Positions 1 to 8,281 of a stretch of 64,000 nt of DNA are shown one piece after another. Positions within the stretch are counted from its first letter, which is position 1; each line of letters starts with the position of its first letter. Source of the DNA: Paenibacillus aceris (GTDB taxonomy: Bacteria; Bacillota; Bacilli; Paenibacillales; NBRC-103111); the NCBI RefSeq assembly GCF_017874035.1, contig NZ_JAGGKV010000021.1, positions 1 to 64,000 of the forward strand. The letters run 5' to 3'. A program made the position numbers and the translations under genes. The notes beneath the pieces were generated by a model. It was not told the DNA's origin. It saw only the letters and a program-made list of their open reading frames with translations, and did not search any database.

Positions 1-94
1 CCCACGCGTTCCCATCTCGAACACGACCGTTAAGCCCTCCAGCGTCGATGGTACTTGAACCGCAGGGTTCTGGGAGAGTAGAACGTTGCCAAGC
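1..94 (+). rRNA. rrf: 5S ribosomal RNA, 3' portion (5' end outside window)
   Basis: The sequence matches the conserved 5S core: the CCCATCTCGAACACG loop, the GTTAAGCCCTCCAGCG helix and the closing GAGAGTAGAACGTTGCCAAGC. About the first 20 nucleotides are missing because the window starts inside the gene. It is followed at once by a strong intrinsic terminator, as expected for the last gene of an rRNA operon. The 3' end is placed by analogy with Bacillus 5S. Confidence 0.95.
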
Positions 95-102
95 ACAATG
101 AG

Positions 103-138
103 AAACCTTACAAGGAGAAATCCTCGTAAGGTTTTTTT
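103..138 (+). terminator. Intrinsic terminator of the rRNA operon
   Basis: Arms AAACCTTAC (103-111) and GTAAGGTTT (126-134) pair, extended by AGGA/TCCT around a GAAA loop, and a T run follows. It sits eight bases after the 5S 3' end. Confidence 0.93.
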
Positions 139-862
139 GTTGATATCTGCTGCCGCTTCCTAGGGCTCCTTAATAGCCCAACTGAAAAGGTAAAATTAGA
201 AGCACTCCCCGGTATATAAGGCGGAAACGGCAGAAGTGGCTGATTTAATTGAAATTAGATGAATTTGTTACATCTAATTTCGCTAATCTGAGCATTGGAG
301 CATAATTACTTGCACTTTTTTTAGTATCAATGGGAAATGCGAAACTTAAGAGCTCATCTTTTGAGGGATCTGCAGTTTTAGATGAGCCGTATGTTGCACT
401 CTATACAACATAAAAGTCTAATTCCGCGGAAAAGCGTGCTCCCGTTGCACAAAATACAACCATTTCGCCAGAATGGCCGGCAATAAGGGCATTTCTGCCC
501 AAAACGTTGTATAAAGTACAACGAGGTGGCGATCTCGCACTATTTTAAAGTGATATAAATGTACAAAGTACATCATACACTGTGCGAGCAGCGACAGCAT
601 TACATCACCCATCAAGTGATAACTAACGGTAGAGGGCATAAGTTAGCCCCCATACTACAAGTCTGCAGGTTACTAAGGGAGAGATTTCCTAGAGTAGAGT
701 CCAAAGGTGCTAAATAGGTTGTGTCATTTTTACAAAAGTGGGGATAGAAATGAAACAAATATTTAAACTTATATTACAATAAGATGATATGTAACTTTGA
801 TGTACCCCATATTTGTGCACATATAGATGTAGAAGGTGCTGCAAGAGACAGGAGTGATACGA
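139..862. other. Long intergenic stretch, no convincing gene
   Basis: About 720 bases without a supported coding region. Open frames here lack a Shine-Dalgarno site and protein-like composition. It contains three 17-bp imperfect palindromes (393-522, listed separately). A larger inverted pair, TCGCAC near 535 and GTGCGA near 582, flanks the smaller palindrome ATGTACAAAGTACAT at 559-573. The last 100 bases must carry the promoter of the chromate transporter pair, but no clear -35/-10 pair was identified. Confidence 0.6.
393..522. repeat. Three 17-bp imperfect palindromes, GTTG(C/T)A...TACAAC
   Basis: Copies lie at 393-409 (GTTGCACTCTATACAAC), 444-460 (GTTGCACAAAATACAAC) and 506-522 (GTTGTATAAAGTACAAC). 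They share the outer half-sites GTTG/CAAC and the 3' TACAAC, and are spaced 51 and 62 bp apart. They may be a dispersed intergenic repeat or binding sites of an unidentified regulator. No function is known from the sequence alone. Confidence 0.7.
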
Positions 863-1447
863 GTGGGAAATACATACGTCCAGATCGGAATGGCGATGCT
901 CAGGACGGGGATTTTGGGATATGGCGGCGGTCCGTCGATTGTGCCGTTGATCCGCTATGAAGCAGTGACGCGTTTTCAATGGATGAAGGATGAGGAGTTC
1001 ATGGAGGTGCTGGCGATAGCGAATACGCTCCCGGGACCGATTGCAACGAAGCTGGCTGGGTATCTGGGTTACCGGCTTAAAGGATCTGCTGGAGCCATAG
1101 TTGGGGTACTGGCGCACATCGTGCCTACCTGCGTGGCAATGGTTGGGTTGTATTCGTTTATTCAATTTTTTAGCACGTCGCACGTGATTAAAGGAATGAT
1201 AGCCGCCGTTGTGCCAATTGTGGCAGTGATGCTGGGGGTTATGGCGTACGAATTTGGCGAGAAAGCCATTAAGGGACTGGGCTGGGCGGCAGGGATTACT
1301 TTTTTTGTGGTCTCTTTCTTGCTGCTGCAGACGTTTTCCGTGCATCCGGCGATTGTTATTTTTCTGTTCCTCCTATATGGTTCATTCCATCATAAGCTTA
1401 AGGATAAGTGGAAGAAGAGGCAGCTGGGGACAGGTGAGGACGTATGA
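863..1447 (+). CDS. Chromate transporter family protein, half-size subunit 1
   Basis: Membrane protein of the short-chain ChrA (CHR) family, about 194 residues. Half-size members normally occur as adjacent pairs that together equal one long ChrA; they are thought to export chromate by proton-coupled antiport. The family hallmark GYGGGPS lies near the N terminus and the LPGPIATKLAGYLGY motif near residue 60; several hydrophobic helices follow. The GTG at 863 is chosen because GGAG sits 8 nt upstream; an in-frame GTG at 836 would add nine residues but has a poorer ribosome site. The stop overlaps the next ATG as ATGA, so the pair is translationally coupled. The true substrate may not be chromate. 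Confidence 0.88.
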   Translation: MGNTYVQIGMAMLRTGILGYGGGPSIVPLIRYEAVTRFQWMKDEEFMEVLAIANTLPGPIATKLAGYLGYRLKGSAGAIVGVLAHIVPTCVAMVGLYSFIQFFSTSHVIKGMIAAVVPIVAVMLGVMAYEFGEKAIKGLGWAAGITFFVVSFLLLQTFSVHPAIVIFLFLLYGSFHHKLKDKWKKRQLGTGEDV

Positions 1448-1980
1448 TGGAATGGTGGCATTTATTTGTTAGTTTTTTTCTAGCCAATGTGTTTGGATAC
1501 GGAGGAGGACCTTCCTCGATACCGTTGATGTACCAGGAAATTGTAACAAACCATGCTTGGATGAATAGCAGTGAGTTCTCTAACATGTTGGCACTGGGAA
1601 ATGCGCTGCCGGGACCGATCGCCACGAAAATCGCCGCATACGTCGGTTACGAAATCGGTGGGTGGATCGGAGTTCTGATCGCTGTGGCGGCAACGGTGGT
1701 TCCGTCCATTATTGCGCTCATTATTTTATTGAACATCCTGCAGAAATATAAGCAATCTCCAGTGATTAAAGGCATGACACTGCTTGTTCAGCCAGTGATC
1801 GCGATCATGATGGTGCTGGTTACGTGGAGCAGCTTGGTGGAATCTACTAAGGCGATAGGATACCTTCAGTTTTTTGGTATTGCTGCGGTTGCATTCTTCC
1901 TCATTCAAAAAAGAAAGATTCATCCTGCTTTTGTAATTGTTGCCGGTTTCGTGTATGGCGGCATTTTTCTTTCATCATAA
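1444..1980 (+). CDS. Chromate transporter family protein, half-size subunit 2
   Basis: Second half-size CHR family protein, 178 residues, paralogous to the preceding gene. It repeats the hallmark GYGGGPSSIPLM near residue 16 and LPGPIATKIAAYVGYE near residue 52, with about five to six predicted membrane helices. The ATG overlaps the upstream TGA. Two half-size paralogues in tandem are the usual arrangement for a heterodimeric transporter with antiparallel topology. A strong terminator follows, separating the pair from the purine locus. The family is secure; the substrate (chromate or another anion) is inferred from the family only. Confidence 0.9.
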   Translation: MMEWWHLFVSFFLANVFGYGGGPSSIPLMYQEIVTNHAWMNSSEFSNMLALGNALPGPIATKIAAYVGYEIGGWIGVLIAVAATVVPSIIALIILLNILQKYKQSPVIKGMTLLVQPVIAIMMVLVTWSSLVESTKAIGYLQFFGIAAVAFFLIQKRKIHPAFVIVAGFVYGGIFLSS

Positions 1981-1996
1981 TAGCCGAGAATAGCTA

Positions 1997-2048
1997 GGGG
2001 CTGCGCCAAGGTCTGTAAAGACGTTTTGGCGCAGCCCCTTTTAGTTTT
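1997..2048 (+). terminator. Intrinsic terminator after the chromate transporter pair
   Basis: Perfect 13-bp arms GGGGCTGCGCCAA (1997-2009) and TTGGCGCAGCCCC (2026-2038), then TTTTAGTTTT. Confidence 0.93.
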
Positions 2049-2135
2049 ACGTGAGATAAACTGACACATTATTTGGTGAAAAGCACAATGCGGGAGGCAT
2101 TTTTCGTGAGTAGCCCTAATATTATGTGATGTTAA

Positions 2136-2165
2136 TTGACGCACATTTCATCTGAACCGTATAGT
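2136..2165 (+). promoter_or_regulatory. Candidate sigma-A promoter of the purine importer operon
   Basis: TTGACG at 2136-2141 and TATAGT at 2160-2165 with an 18-bp spacer, about 120 bp before the ATPase gene. The -10 element and spacing are the same as in the promoter at 15540. Inferred from consensus only. Confidence 0.5.
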
Positions 2166-2286
2166 GAGAGAAATGGATAGTAGTATGGAGCAGCAGCAGA
2201 TCCTTCATGGGAGATGCTGTTTTGAGCATATACGGCAAGCCTAGGAGGGATGCGCCCTGAAGAAAGAGGAGCAATATTCTGTCGAG

Positions 2287-3795
2287 ATGATCCAGATTAT
2301 GAAGCAGTTTGGCTCTGTTATCGCTAACGATCATGTTGATTTTGGGGCGAGAGCAGGAGAGATTCATGCGCTGCTTGGGGAAAATGGCGCTGGCAAAAGC
2401 ACAATGATGTGCATGCTCTCTGGGGTGTATCGTCCAACACACGGGGAAATCCACATCCATGGTGAGAAGGTTCGTATTCGTTCCCCGAAGGATGCCATGC
2501 GTCTTGGGATCGGGATGGTGTTTCAGAATTTTCGGCTTGTGCAGACATTGACGGCTGCGGAGAATATTGTGCTTGGGGAGTCCTCCTCATTTTGGAGAGG
2601 CCCTCGTTGGCTGGCTAGGAAGTCAGAGGCGATTGAGGCGATTTCGAACCATTTCGGTCTGCCGTTTCCGGTGGATCGGCCGATTTGGCAGTTATCTGTC
2701 GGCGAGCAGCAGCGCGTAGAAATTGTGAAGACGCTGTATCGCGGCGCTGATTTCATTATTTTGGATGAGCCGACATCGGTTCTGACGCCAGGTGAGGTCG
2801 AGCAGCTGTTCGAAACGCTGAACCGCATGAAGCAGGAAGGCAAAACCGTCATAATGACGACACATAAGCTGAAGGAGGTCATGTTCGCTTCGGATCGGAT
2901 CTCAGTGATGCGCAAAGGGAAAATGATCGCGACGATGGCGAAATCGGAGACGAACGAGCGAGACTTGGCGCAGCTGATGGTTGGCCAAGAGAGCTTAAAC
3001 AACCGCACAATTAGGAGAGAAAAACCGCAAGGCAGCGAGATGCTCGCGGTTAAAGGACTGAATGTGTATGCAGACCATGGACGCAAGGTGCTGGATGGGC
3101 TTCATTTTCAAATGAAAGCAGGGGAGATTGTCGGGGTTGCCGGTGTGTCCGGAAACGGGCAAAAGGAGCTTGCGGAAGTGTTAACAGGGCTTCGTGCATG
3201 GAAAGAGGGCGAAATCCATTTTGATGGCAAGGCCTTACAAAACGGGTCGGTGCGCGGAGCTATCAAGCATGGGATTGCGCATGTGCCGGAAAATCGAATG
3301 AAGAGCGGGCTCGCAGGGAGCCTGGGCTCCGTCGACAACCTGCTCATCAAAACGTATCGCGCCCCGGCACGCTCGCGCTTCGGGCTGCTTCGCACAGGGA
3401 GCAATCGGAGCTGGTCGCAAAAGCTTATTGAGCTTTTTGATGTGAAAACGCCGGGAATTGACACGCCTATTCAGTTCCTGTCGGGAGGCAATCAACAAAA
3501 GCTGCTGCTTGCCAGGGAGATAGACCTAGAACCGAAGCTGATGGTTGCTGTGCACCCGACCCAAGGGCTCGATGTAGGCGCAACAGCCGGCGTGCATGCA
3601 CTGCTGGAGGATTTACGCAAGAAGAGGCGCTCTGTACTGCTTATTTCAGAGGATTTGGATGAGATCTTGCAGCTGGCTGACCGAATTCTGGTCATGTACG
3701 GCGGACGCATCGTAGGCAATATTCCCCGGGAGGAAGCGAACCGCGAATCGATTGGCATGCTGATGGCGGGGTCAGAGGAGGAGGATGCAGGATGA
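2287..3795 (+). CDS. ABC transporter ATP-binding protein (BMP-type nucleoside/purine importer)
   Basis: Cytoplasmic ATPase with two tandem nucleotide-binding domains (about 1-240 and 260-500), the form found in RbsA/YufO-type importers. Domain 1 has Walker A GENGAGKST, signature LSVGEQQR and Walker B FIILDEPTS. Domain 2 has a degenerate Walker A (GVSGNGQKE), signature LSGGNQQK and the variant HPTQGLD typical of the family. It would energise uptake with the two permeases that follow, starting with an ATGA overlap. Context points to a purine or nucleoside substrate. The best Shine-Dalgarno (AGGAGG, 2243-2248) does not fit the ATG at 2287 but lies 8 nt before an in-frame CTG at 2257, so ten more residues (beginning KKEEQYSVE after the start) are possible. 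Confidence 0.92.
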   Translation: MIQIMKQFGSVIANDHVDFGARAGEIHALLGENGAGKSTMMCMLSGVYRPTHGEIHIHGEKVRIRSPKDAMRLGIGMVFQNFRLVQTLTAAENIVLGESSSFWRGPRWLARKSEAIEAISNHFGLPFPVDRPIWQLSVGEQQRVEIVKTLYRGADFIILDEPTSVLTPGEVEQLFETLNRMKQEGKTVIMTTHKLKEVMFASDRISVMRKGKMIATMAKSETNERDLAQLMVGQESLNNRTIRREKPQGSEMLAVKGLNVYADHGRKVLDGLHFQMKAGEIVGVAGVSGNGQKELAEVLTGLRAWKEGEIHFDGKALQNGSVRGAIKHGIAHVPENRMKSGLAGSLGSVDNLLIKTYRAPARSRFGLLRTGSNRSWSQKLIELFDVKTPGIDTPIQFLSGGNQQKLLLAREIDLEPKLMVAVHPTQGLDVGATAGVHALLEDLRKKRRSVLLISEDLDEILQLADRILVMYGGRIVGNIPREEANRESIGMLMAGSEEEDAG

Positions 3796-4913
3796 GTGAA
3801 CAGCAAACAGCTGGAATCATTCCGTTAGAGACGAAGGACCTCAAGCGGGAATCGGGCTTTCGCCTGCCGTATCGATTCGAGATTGATCCAGCGGGTCGGG
3901 AAAGCCCGTGGTGGGTTACAATTGTATCCATCGTTTTGGCGCTGGCAGCATGCGGTATTTTTATAGCTTTGAACGGGATGAACCCGATTACGGTATATGC
4001 CAAAATGTTAAAAGGGGCCTTCGGCTCTTCCTTTGGTGTGACGGAGACGTTGGTTAAGGCCATTCCGCTGGTGCTTTGCGGCTTAGGAGTATCCATCGCG
4101 TACCGGATTTCTGTGTGGAACATCGGGGCTGAGGGGCAGTTTTTGGCTGGCGCGATGGCGGCTACAGCGGTAACGATTTATTTTCCGCATCTGCCGATGT
4201 ACATGTCGCTTCCTTTCATGGTCGTATCAAGTATTGCTGCGGGGGGGTTATGGGGGCTGTTGACATCGATTCCGAGGATCTATTTTCAAGTCAATGAACT
4301 GATTACCTCGCTCATGCTGAATTATGTGGCTTTGCTTGCTTTAAATTATGCCGTTTTCGGTCCATGGAAAGATCCGAAGGGCTTTAACTTCCCGGGCTCG
4401 CCAATGTTCACCGCGGCTCAGTCATTACCGACATTCGGCGTTTCGCGGCTCCATTTGGGCATTATTTTTGCCATAATCGGGGTGCTGCTCTATGCATTCA
4501 TCATTCGTTATACGCGCTGGGGATATGAACTGCGCCTTATTGGAGCAAACGCGGAAGCGGCGCGGAATGCAGGCATTCGGATTTCCAGACATGTGATGGT
4601 CGTCATGATCATTAGCGGTGGCTTGGCCGGACTTGCCGGCATGGGGGAGGTATCCGGGGTGGCGCACCGCCTGATGTACGGGATATCTCCGGGGTATGGC
4701 TACACAGCGATTATCGTAGCATGGCTGGCAAAGCTGAATCCGCTTAGTCTGGTGGTTTCGTCGGTGCTTTTTGGCGGGCTGATTGTCGGAGGGTACAGCG
4801 TGCAAACGATCGGCCTCCCGTCCTCGATTTCATCTATGATTCAAGGAGCTATCCTGTTTTTCCTGATTGCCGGCGGTATGGCTGGGAAATTTCGCATTCG
4901 CCGCAATAGTTGA
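3792..4913 (+). CDS. ABC transporter permease 1 (YufP/BPL_transp_2 family)
   Basis: Integral membrane permease of 373 residues, of the branched-chain/nucleoside permease superfamily used with BMP-type binding proteins. A cytoplasmic N-terminal stretch of about 35 residues precedes the first helix, followed by eight to nine helices. Family motifs visible are WNIGAEGQFLAG near residue 112 and GANAEAARNAGI near residue 250, plus a glycine-rich GYGYTAIIVAWLAKLNP segment. It overlaps the ATPase gene by 4 nt (ATGA) and is paired with a second permease 60 bp downstream. The ligand is inferred to be a purine or nucleoside from the surrounding catabolic genes. Confidence 0.92.
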   Translation: MSEQQTAGIIPLETKDLKRESGFRLPYRFEIDPAGRESPWWVTIVSIVLALAACGIFIALNGMNPITVYAKMLKGAFGSSFGVTETLVKAIPLVLCGLGVSIAYRISVWNIGAEGQFLAGAMAATAVTIYFPHLPMYMSLPFMVVSSIAAGGLWGLLTSIPRIYFQVNELITSLMLNYVALLALNYAVFGPWKDPKGFNFPGSPMFTAAQSLPTFGVSRLHLGIIFAIIGVLLYAFIIRYTRWGYELRLIGANAEAARNAGIRISRHVMVVMIISGGLAGLAGMGEVSGVAHRLMYGISPGYGYTAIIVAWLAKLNPLSLVVSSVLFGGLIVGGYSVQTIGLPSSISSMIQGAILFFLIAGGMAGKFRIRRNS

Positions 4914-4973
4914 ACAGGTTAGCGCCAGATAACGAATAAAACATAGATGACAAGAGAGAGGGGCTGAGAAGAG

Positions 4974-5903
4974 TTGGACATTATTTCGCAAATCATCGTT
5001 TCTGCCATTTCATCGGGGACGCCGCTGCTTCTGGCTGTATTGGGCGGGATTCTGATCGAGAGGTCCGGGATCACCCAATTGGGAGCCGAAGGACTTATGC
5101 TGATGGGAGCGGTAACTTCATGTCTACTGTACATATACACTGGGAATTTACTAGTGGCTATTCTCGCTGTACTCGCCGTAAGTGGCATGTTGGGGCTGCT
5201 GCATGGGGTTCTCTGTGTTTCGCTGTATGCCAATCAGGTCGTTAGCGGGCTGGCGATGACGATATTCGGCTCGGGACTTAGCGCATATTTGGGGAAGCCA
5301 GTGAGCGGTCAGCCGCTGACCGGAGCGGTGCCCAAGCTTCATTTCACTTGGCTGGAGAGCGTGCCTTTTTTCGGGAAAATTTTTGCCCATTTGGATCTGT
5401 TTACATGGTTTAGCTTTGTGCTGGTGATCGTGATGCATCTATTTATCCACCGTACCTCGTGGGGGCTTCATCTGAGAGCGGTAGGGGATAATCCTGCAAC
5501 CGCCGATGTTATGGGCATTCCGGTTATCGCGATTCGCTACGGCTGTATCATCATCGGCTCGATGCTGATTGGTCTTGGCGGAGCAGATCTGCTGCTTGTG
5601 TACACGCCCACATGGAATGAAGGGATGACGTCAGGGCGCGGATGGATCGCGGTGGCGCTCATCATTTTTGCGAGGTGGAACCCGATTCGCGCCTTGGTGT
5701 GCGCATACTTCTTCGGGGTGCTCGACATTCTGGGGTTCCGTGCCCAGCTGCTTGGCAGTCATATTCCTTCGTATTTTCTGAAAATGATACCGTATATCGT
5801 GACCATACTCGTGCTGATGTTCTTAGGCTGGCGCAGCCGCAATAAGCCATCCGGTGCCCCTGAAGCGCTGGGCGTTCCTTATATCCGGGAGCAGAGATTG
5901 TAA
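4974..5903 (+). CDS. ABC transporter permease 2 (YufQ family)
   Basis: Second membrane permease, 309 residues, of the same superfamily. It has about eight to nine helices and the motifs GVLERS-like GGILIERSGITQLGAEG near residue 22 and AVGDNPATADVMGI near residue 170, which match the loop seen in permease 1. The start is TTG at 4974, preceded by a GAGAGGGG/GAGAAG purine-rich site. It completes a two-permease, one-ATPase importer; the matching BMP lipoprotein is encoded 13 kb away at 19337. An intergenic region with a repeat and a bidirectional terminator follows. Confidence 0.92.
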   Translation: MDIISQIIVSAISSGTPLLLAVLGGILIERSGITQLGAEGLMLMGAVTSCLLYIYTGNLLVAILAVLAVSGMLGLLHGVLCVSLYANQVVSGLAMTIFGSGLSAYLGKPVSGQPLTGAVPKLHFTWLESVPFFGKIFAHLDLFTWFSFVLVIVMHLFIHRTSWGLHLRAVGDNPATADVMGIPVIAIRYGCIIIGSMLIGLGGADLLLVYTPTWNEGMTSGRGWIAVALIIFARWNPIRALVCAYFFGVLDILGFRAQLLGSHIPSYFLKMIPYIVTILVLMFLGWRSRNKPSGAPEALGVPYIREQRL

Positions 5904-6011
5904 GGCAAAGTGGAGGATGCATAAATGTGTGAACATGAGAATCGCTTGCCCTATTTAAGAAGATGCATTGCCATGATGGGTGATGGCGGTACTTTTTTAG
6001 TGAGAGAAAGA

Positions 6012-6192
6012 GGTAACTACAGGGCGCTATTTCACTGAAGATAGTTCTGTATGCCAGTGAAGGGGAACGGGGGGGCCGCTATTTCCTCAATTCGAGCAGC
6101 AATTTAGTTGTTTGAGGTAATATAAGGGCCTATAGTTCCCCCTAAACATGAGAATCGTTGCATTTTAGCTAAGTTGAGGAATGAGGTTCCTC
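6012..6192. repeat. Copy A of an approximately 180-bp intergenic repeat
   Basis: Contains forward arms at 6012-6032 (GGTAACTACAGGGCGCTATT...) and 6062-6084 (...GGCCGCTATTT), and inverted arms at 6122-6141 (ATAAGGGCCTATAGTTCCCC) and about 6160-6192. It shares layout, length and motif sequence with elements at 21564 and 60034. Function unknown. Confidence 0.8.
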
Positions 6193-6210
6193 TTGTAAGT
6201 TAGGGGGCGT

Positions 6211-6257
6211 AAAAAAAGCTATTAGGGGAAGATTTCTTGTCCCTAGTGGCTTTTTTT
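6211..6257. terminator. Intrinsic terminator, probably bidirectional
   Basis: AAAAAAAGCTATTAGGG (6211-6227) pairs with CCCTAGTGGCTTTTTTT (6241-6257), giving A and T tracts on both sides. It closes the importer operon before the urate degradation promoter. Confidence 0.85.
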
Positions 6258-6285
6258 GCAATTTCACAAAAAAAGTTACGGATGT

Positions 6286-6345
6286 TATGAAAGTTTACAA
6301 ACTTCTTTCATATAAATTGACCCATAGGGATGGTGGATCTACAAT
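6286..6345 (+). promoter_or_regulatory. Sigma-A promoter with an upstream palindromic operator for the urate degradation operon
   Basis: TTGACC (6317-6322) and TACAAT (6340-6345) are separated by exactly 17 bp. Immediately upstream, TATGAAAG (6286-6293) and CTTTCATA (6305-6312) form an inverted repeat, with AAGTTT/AAACTT nested inside. That position suits an activator or a repressor contacting the -35 region. A GGTTAAC at 6368-6374, in the leader, partly resembles the PucR site described in B. subtilis; that match is weak. Confidence 0.7.
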
Positions 6346-6402
6346 GAAACAAATCTTGATCAAGAATGGTTAACATTTACATAATCATCGAGGTGATAGG
6401 TA

Positions 6403-6921
6403 GTGACGCTAACGCTGCAGCAAGTGAATGAAATGACACAAGATGGGTTTGTCGATGCCTTCGGTCCCTTGTTTGAACACTCTCCTTGGGTAGCGGAGCG
6501 TACGTGGAGCTCGAGGCCTTTTGCAACAAGACAGGACCTGATTAGCAGCCTTGAACGGGAGGTATGGCGTGCGGACCAGGAACAGCAGTTGGCTCTGCTC
6601 CGAGCGCACCCAGATTTGGGAACGCGCGTTCGAATGACAGATCATTCGGTACAGGAGCAGGCTGGAGCCGGTCTGAATCAACTTTCTCTGGAAGAATATG
6701 AGCAGTTTATTCAGCTTAACAAGTTGTACACAGATGCTTTTCAGTTTCCGTTCATCATGGCGGTTAAGGGGCAAACCAAGGAAACGATTCGCGAAGCGCT
6801 GAGTCATCGAATTCATCGAGAGGTGGAGGAGGAACGGATCCAGGCTTTGCAAGAGGTTTGCAAAATCGGGCGGTTTCGCCTAGAGGCATTGCTAGTCAAC
6901 GAAGCGGAGGGAAAGCGATGA
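6403..6921 (+). CDS. uraD: 2-oxo-4-hydroxy-4-carboxy-5-ureidoimidazoline (OHCU) decarboxylase
   Basis: Cytoplasmic enzyme, 172 residues, that decarboxylates OHCU to S-allantoin, the third step of urate breakdown. The family motif RAHPDLG near residue 66 carries the catalytic His, and the EQAGAGL segment (about 84-90) and the FIMAVKG segment are as in known UraD proteins. Start is GTG 6403 with a GAGGTGAT ribosome site. In B. subtilis this domain is the N-terminal half of the fused PucL; here it is a free-standing gene whose TGA overlaps the ATG of the uricase gene. First gene of an operon with its own promoter. Confidence 0.95.
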   Translation: MTLTLQQVNEMTQDGFVDAFGPLFEHSPWVAERTWSSRPFATRQDLISSLEREVWRADQEQQLALLRAHPDLGTRVRMTDHSVQEQAGAGLNQLSLEEYEQFIQLNKLYTDAFQFPFIMAVKGQTKETIREALSHRIHREVEEERIQALQEVCKIGRFRLEALLVNEAEGKR

Positions 6922-7865
6922 AGAACGGATCAGAGAGAATCATGTACTACGGAAAAGGTGACGTATGGGTGTACAGGTCCTATGCTAAGCCGCTTACGAA
7001 TCTAACGCTAATACCTGAATCGGGTTTTGTTGGCAGAGACAATGTACTGTTTGGGATGAATATTAAGGTGGCGGTTAGCGGAGAAAAGTTTATCACTTCT
7101 TTCACCGAAGGGGATAACACGATGGTTGTGGCCACGGACTCCATGAAAAATTTTATCCTGCGTAAGGCCGGAGAATATGAAGGCGCAACAGCTGAAGGAT
7201 TTCTTGCATTCGCAAGCCGTAAGCTGCTAGAGACCTATCCTCAGATGACAGGCGTGAAAATGACAGCTGACCAAGTTGCTTTCGATGTTCTGCCAGTCCC
7301 GGGAGCTAAAGGATTCGAAAACGGTAATTTGGTATACCGGTATTCGCAAAACGAGCATCCGACAGCTAAGGTGGAAATCGCTCGGACGGAAGAGGGTACC
7401 GCTATTTTAGAGCATGAAGGCGGTATTGCAGACCTGAAGCTGATCAAGGTGATAGGCAGCTCCTTTGCGGGCTTCGTACGAGATGAGTATACGACGCTTC
7501 CGGAATCTTATGACCGCCCGTTATTTATTTTTCTCGATATAGCTTGGAGCTATGAGGCGGTGGAGGATGCTCTGGACTCGGATTTGGGTCGCTATGTGGC
7601 CGCCGAGCAAATTCGGGATATCGCGCATACCGTATTTCATGAGCAGCATTCCCCTTCAATTCAAAATCTCATCTACCGCATCGGGCAGCGCGCGCTGCAA
7701 AGGTTTCCTCAACTCAAAGAAATTCGCTTCGAATCGAATAACCGGACATGGGAGACGATTCTGGAGCAAGCCACAACAGGCGAAGGAAAGGTGTTCACAG
7801 AGCCTAGGCCGCCGTATGGTTTTCAAGGCTTTTCGATGACAAAGCGTGACCTGGAGGGCCTATGA
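6918..7865 (+). CDS. pucL: Urate oxidase (uricase)
   Basis: Cofactor-free uricase of 315 residues that oxidises urate to 5-hydroxyisourate. Two T-fold domains are expected. The catalytic Lys13 (in YYGKGDV) and Thr73 (in VVATDSMKN) are at the family positions and the His-containing [11 protein letters not shown] motif is near residue 255. ATG 6918 is chosen over upstream in-frame codons because it has a GGAGGG site and the ATGA overlap with uraD; the reading frame stays open upstream into uraD. The symbol follows the uricase half of B. subtilis PucL. Its stop overlaps the HIU hydrolase start. Confidence 0.96.
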   Translation: MKNGSERIMYYGKGDVWVYRSYAKPLTNLTLIPESGFVGRDNVLFGMNIKVAVSGEKFITSFTEGDNTMVVATDSMKNFILRKAGEYEGATAEGFLAFASRKLLETYPQMTGVKMTADQVAFDVLPVPGAKGFENGNLVYRYSQNEHPTAKVEIARTEEGTAILEHEGGIADLKLIKVIGSSFAGFVRDEYTTLPESYDRPLFIFLDIAWSYEAVEDALDSDLGRYVAAEQIRDIAHTVFHEQHSPSIQNLIYRIGQRALQRFPQLKEIRFESNNRTWETILEQATTGEGKVFTEPRPPYGFQGFSMTKRDLEGL

Positions 7866-8218
7866 GCGCTGGACTAACAACGCACGTTCTGGATATTAGT
7901 CTAGGCAGACCTGCCAAAGATGTACGCATTGAGTTATACCGTCTTCACGAGGGGCGGTCAGAGCTGCTTCGCGCAGAGGTTACGAATGCTGACGGGCGGC
8001 TGCGGGGGCCGATGCTAAGCGGGGAAGAATTTGCACCTGGTACGTATGAGCTGGTCTTCCATGTCGGTGAATATTTTCGGGGAGCTGGCATTGAGCTGGC
8101 AGATCCCCCTTTCCTGGATCAAGTGCCGATCCGGTTCGGCGTTGCAGCAGCAGACAGCCATTATCATGTGCCGCTGTTGATTGCGCCTTGGGGGTATAAC
8201 ACCTATAGGGGAAGCTAG
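7862..8218 (+). CDS. pucM: 5-hydroxyisourate hydrolase (transthyretin-like)
   Basis: Small cytoplasmic enzyme, 118 residues, that hydrolyses 5-hydroxyisourate to OHCU between the uricase and UraD steps. It has the N-terminal [13 protein letters not shown] motif with the active-site His, the central [13 protein letters not shown] region and the diagnostic C-terminal tetrapeptide YRGS. Length is normal for the family. The ATG overlaps the uricase TGA, so uraD, uricase and pucM form a tightly coupled set that handles the unstable intermediates together. Confidence 0.97.
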   Translation: MSAGLTTHVLDISLGRPAKDVRIELYRLHEGRSELLRAEVTNADGRLRGPMLSGEEFAPGTYELVFHVGEYFRGAGIELADPPFLDQVPIRFGVAAADSHYHVPLLIAPWGYNTYRGS

Positions 8219-8281
8219 CGGCAAGTCGTTTGGCAGAAAGCATTGCCATTGCTACATAAAGGTTCCGAGGAGGGATTTCGC

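Noticed and set aside
418-639. 73-codon minus-strand open frame downstream of the rRNA operon
   Set aside because: No ribosome site, odd composition, and it runs through the 17-bp palindromes.
710-1345. 211-codon minus-strand frame
   Set aside because: Antisense to the chromate transporter gene; its composition (many His, Arg, Asn) is typical of a shadow frame.
2049-2286. Possible purine riboswitch before the importer operon
   Set aside because: The GTTTCTACC junction and paired CTCGTA/TACGAG-type P1 are absent here; only a promoter-like pair was found.
2250-2327. Short upstream frame beginning ATG at 2250 before the importer ATPase
   Set aside because: The ribosome site is only one base away from this ATG, and the 25-codon product has no recognisable feature.
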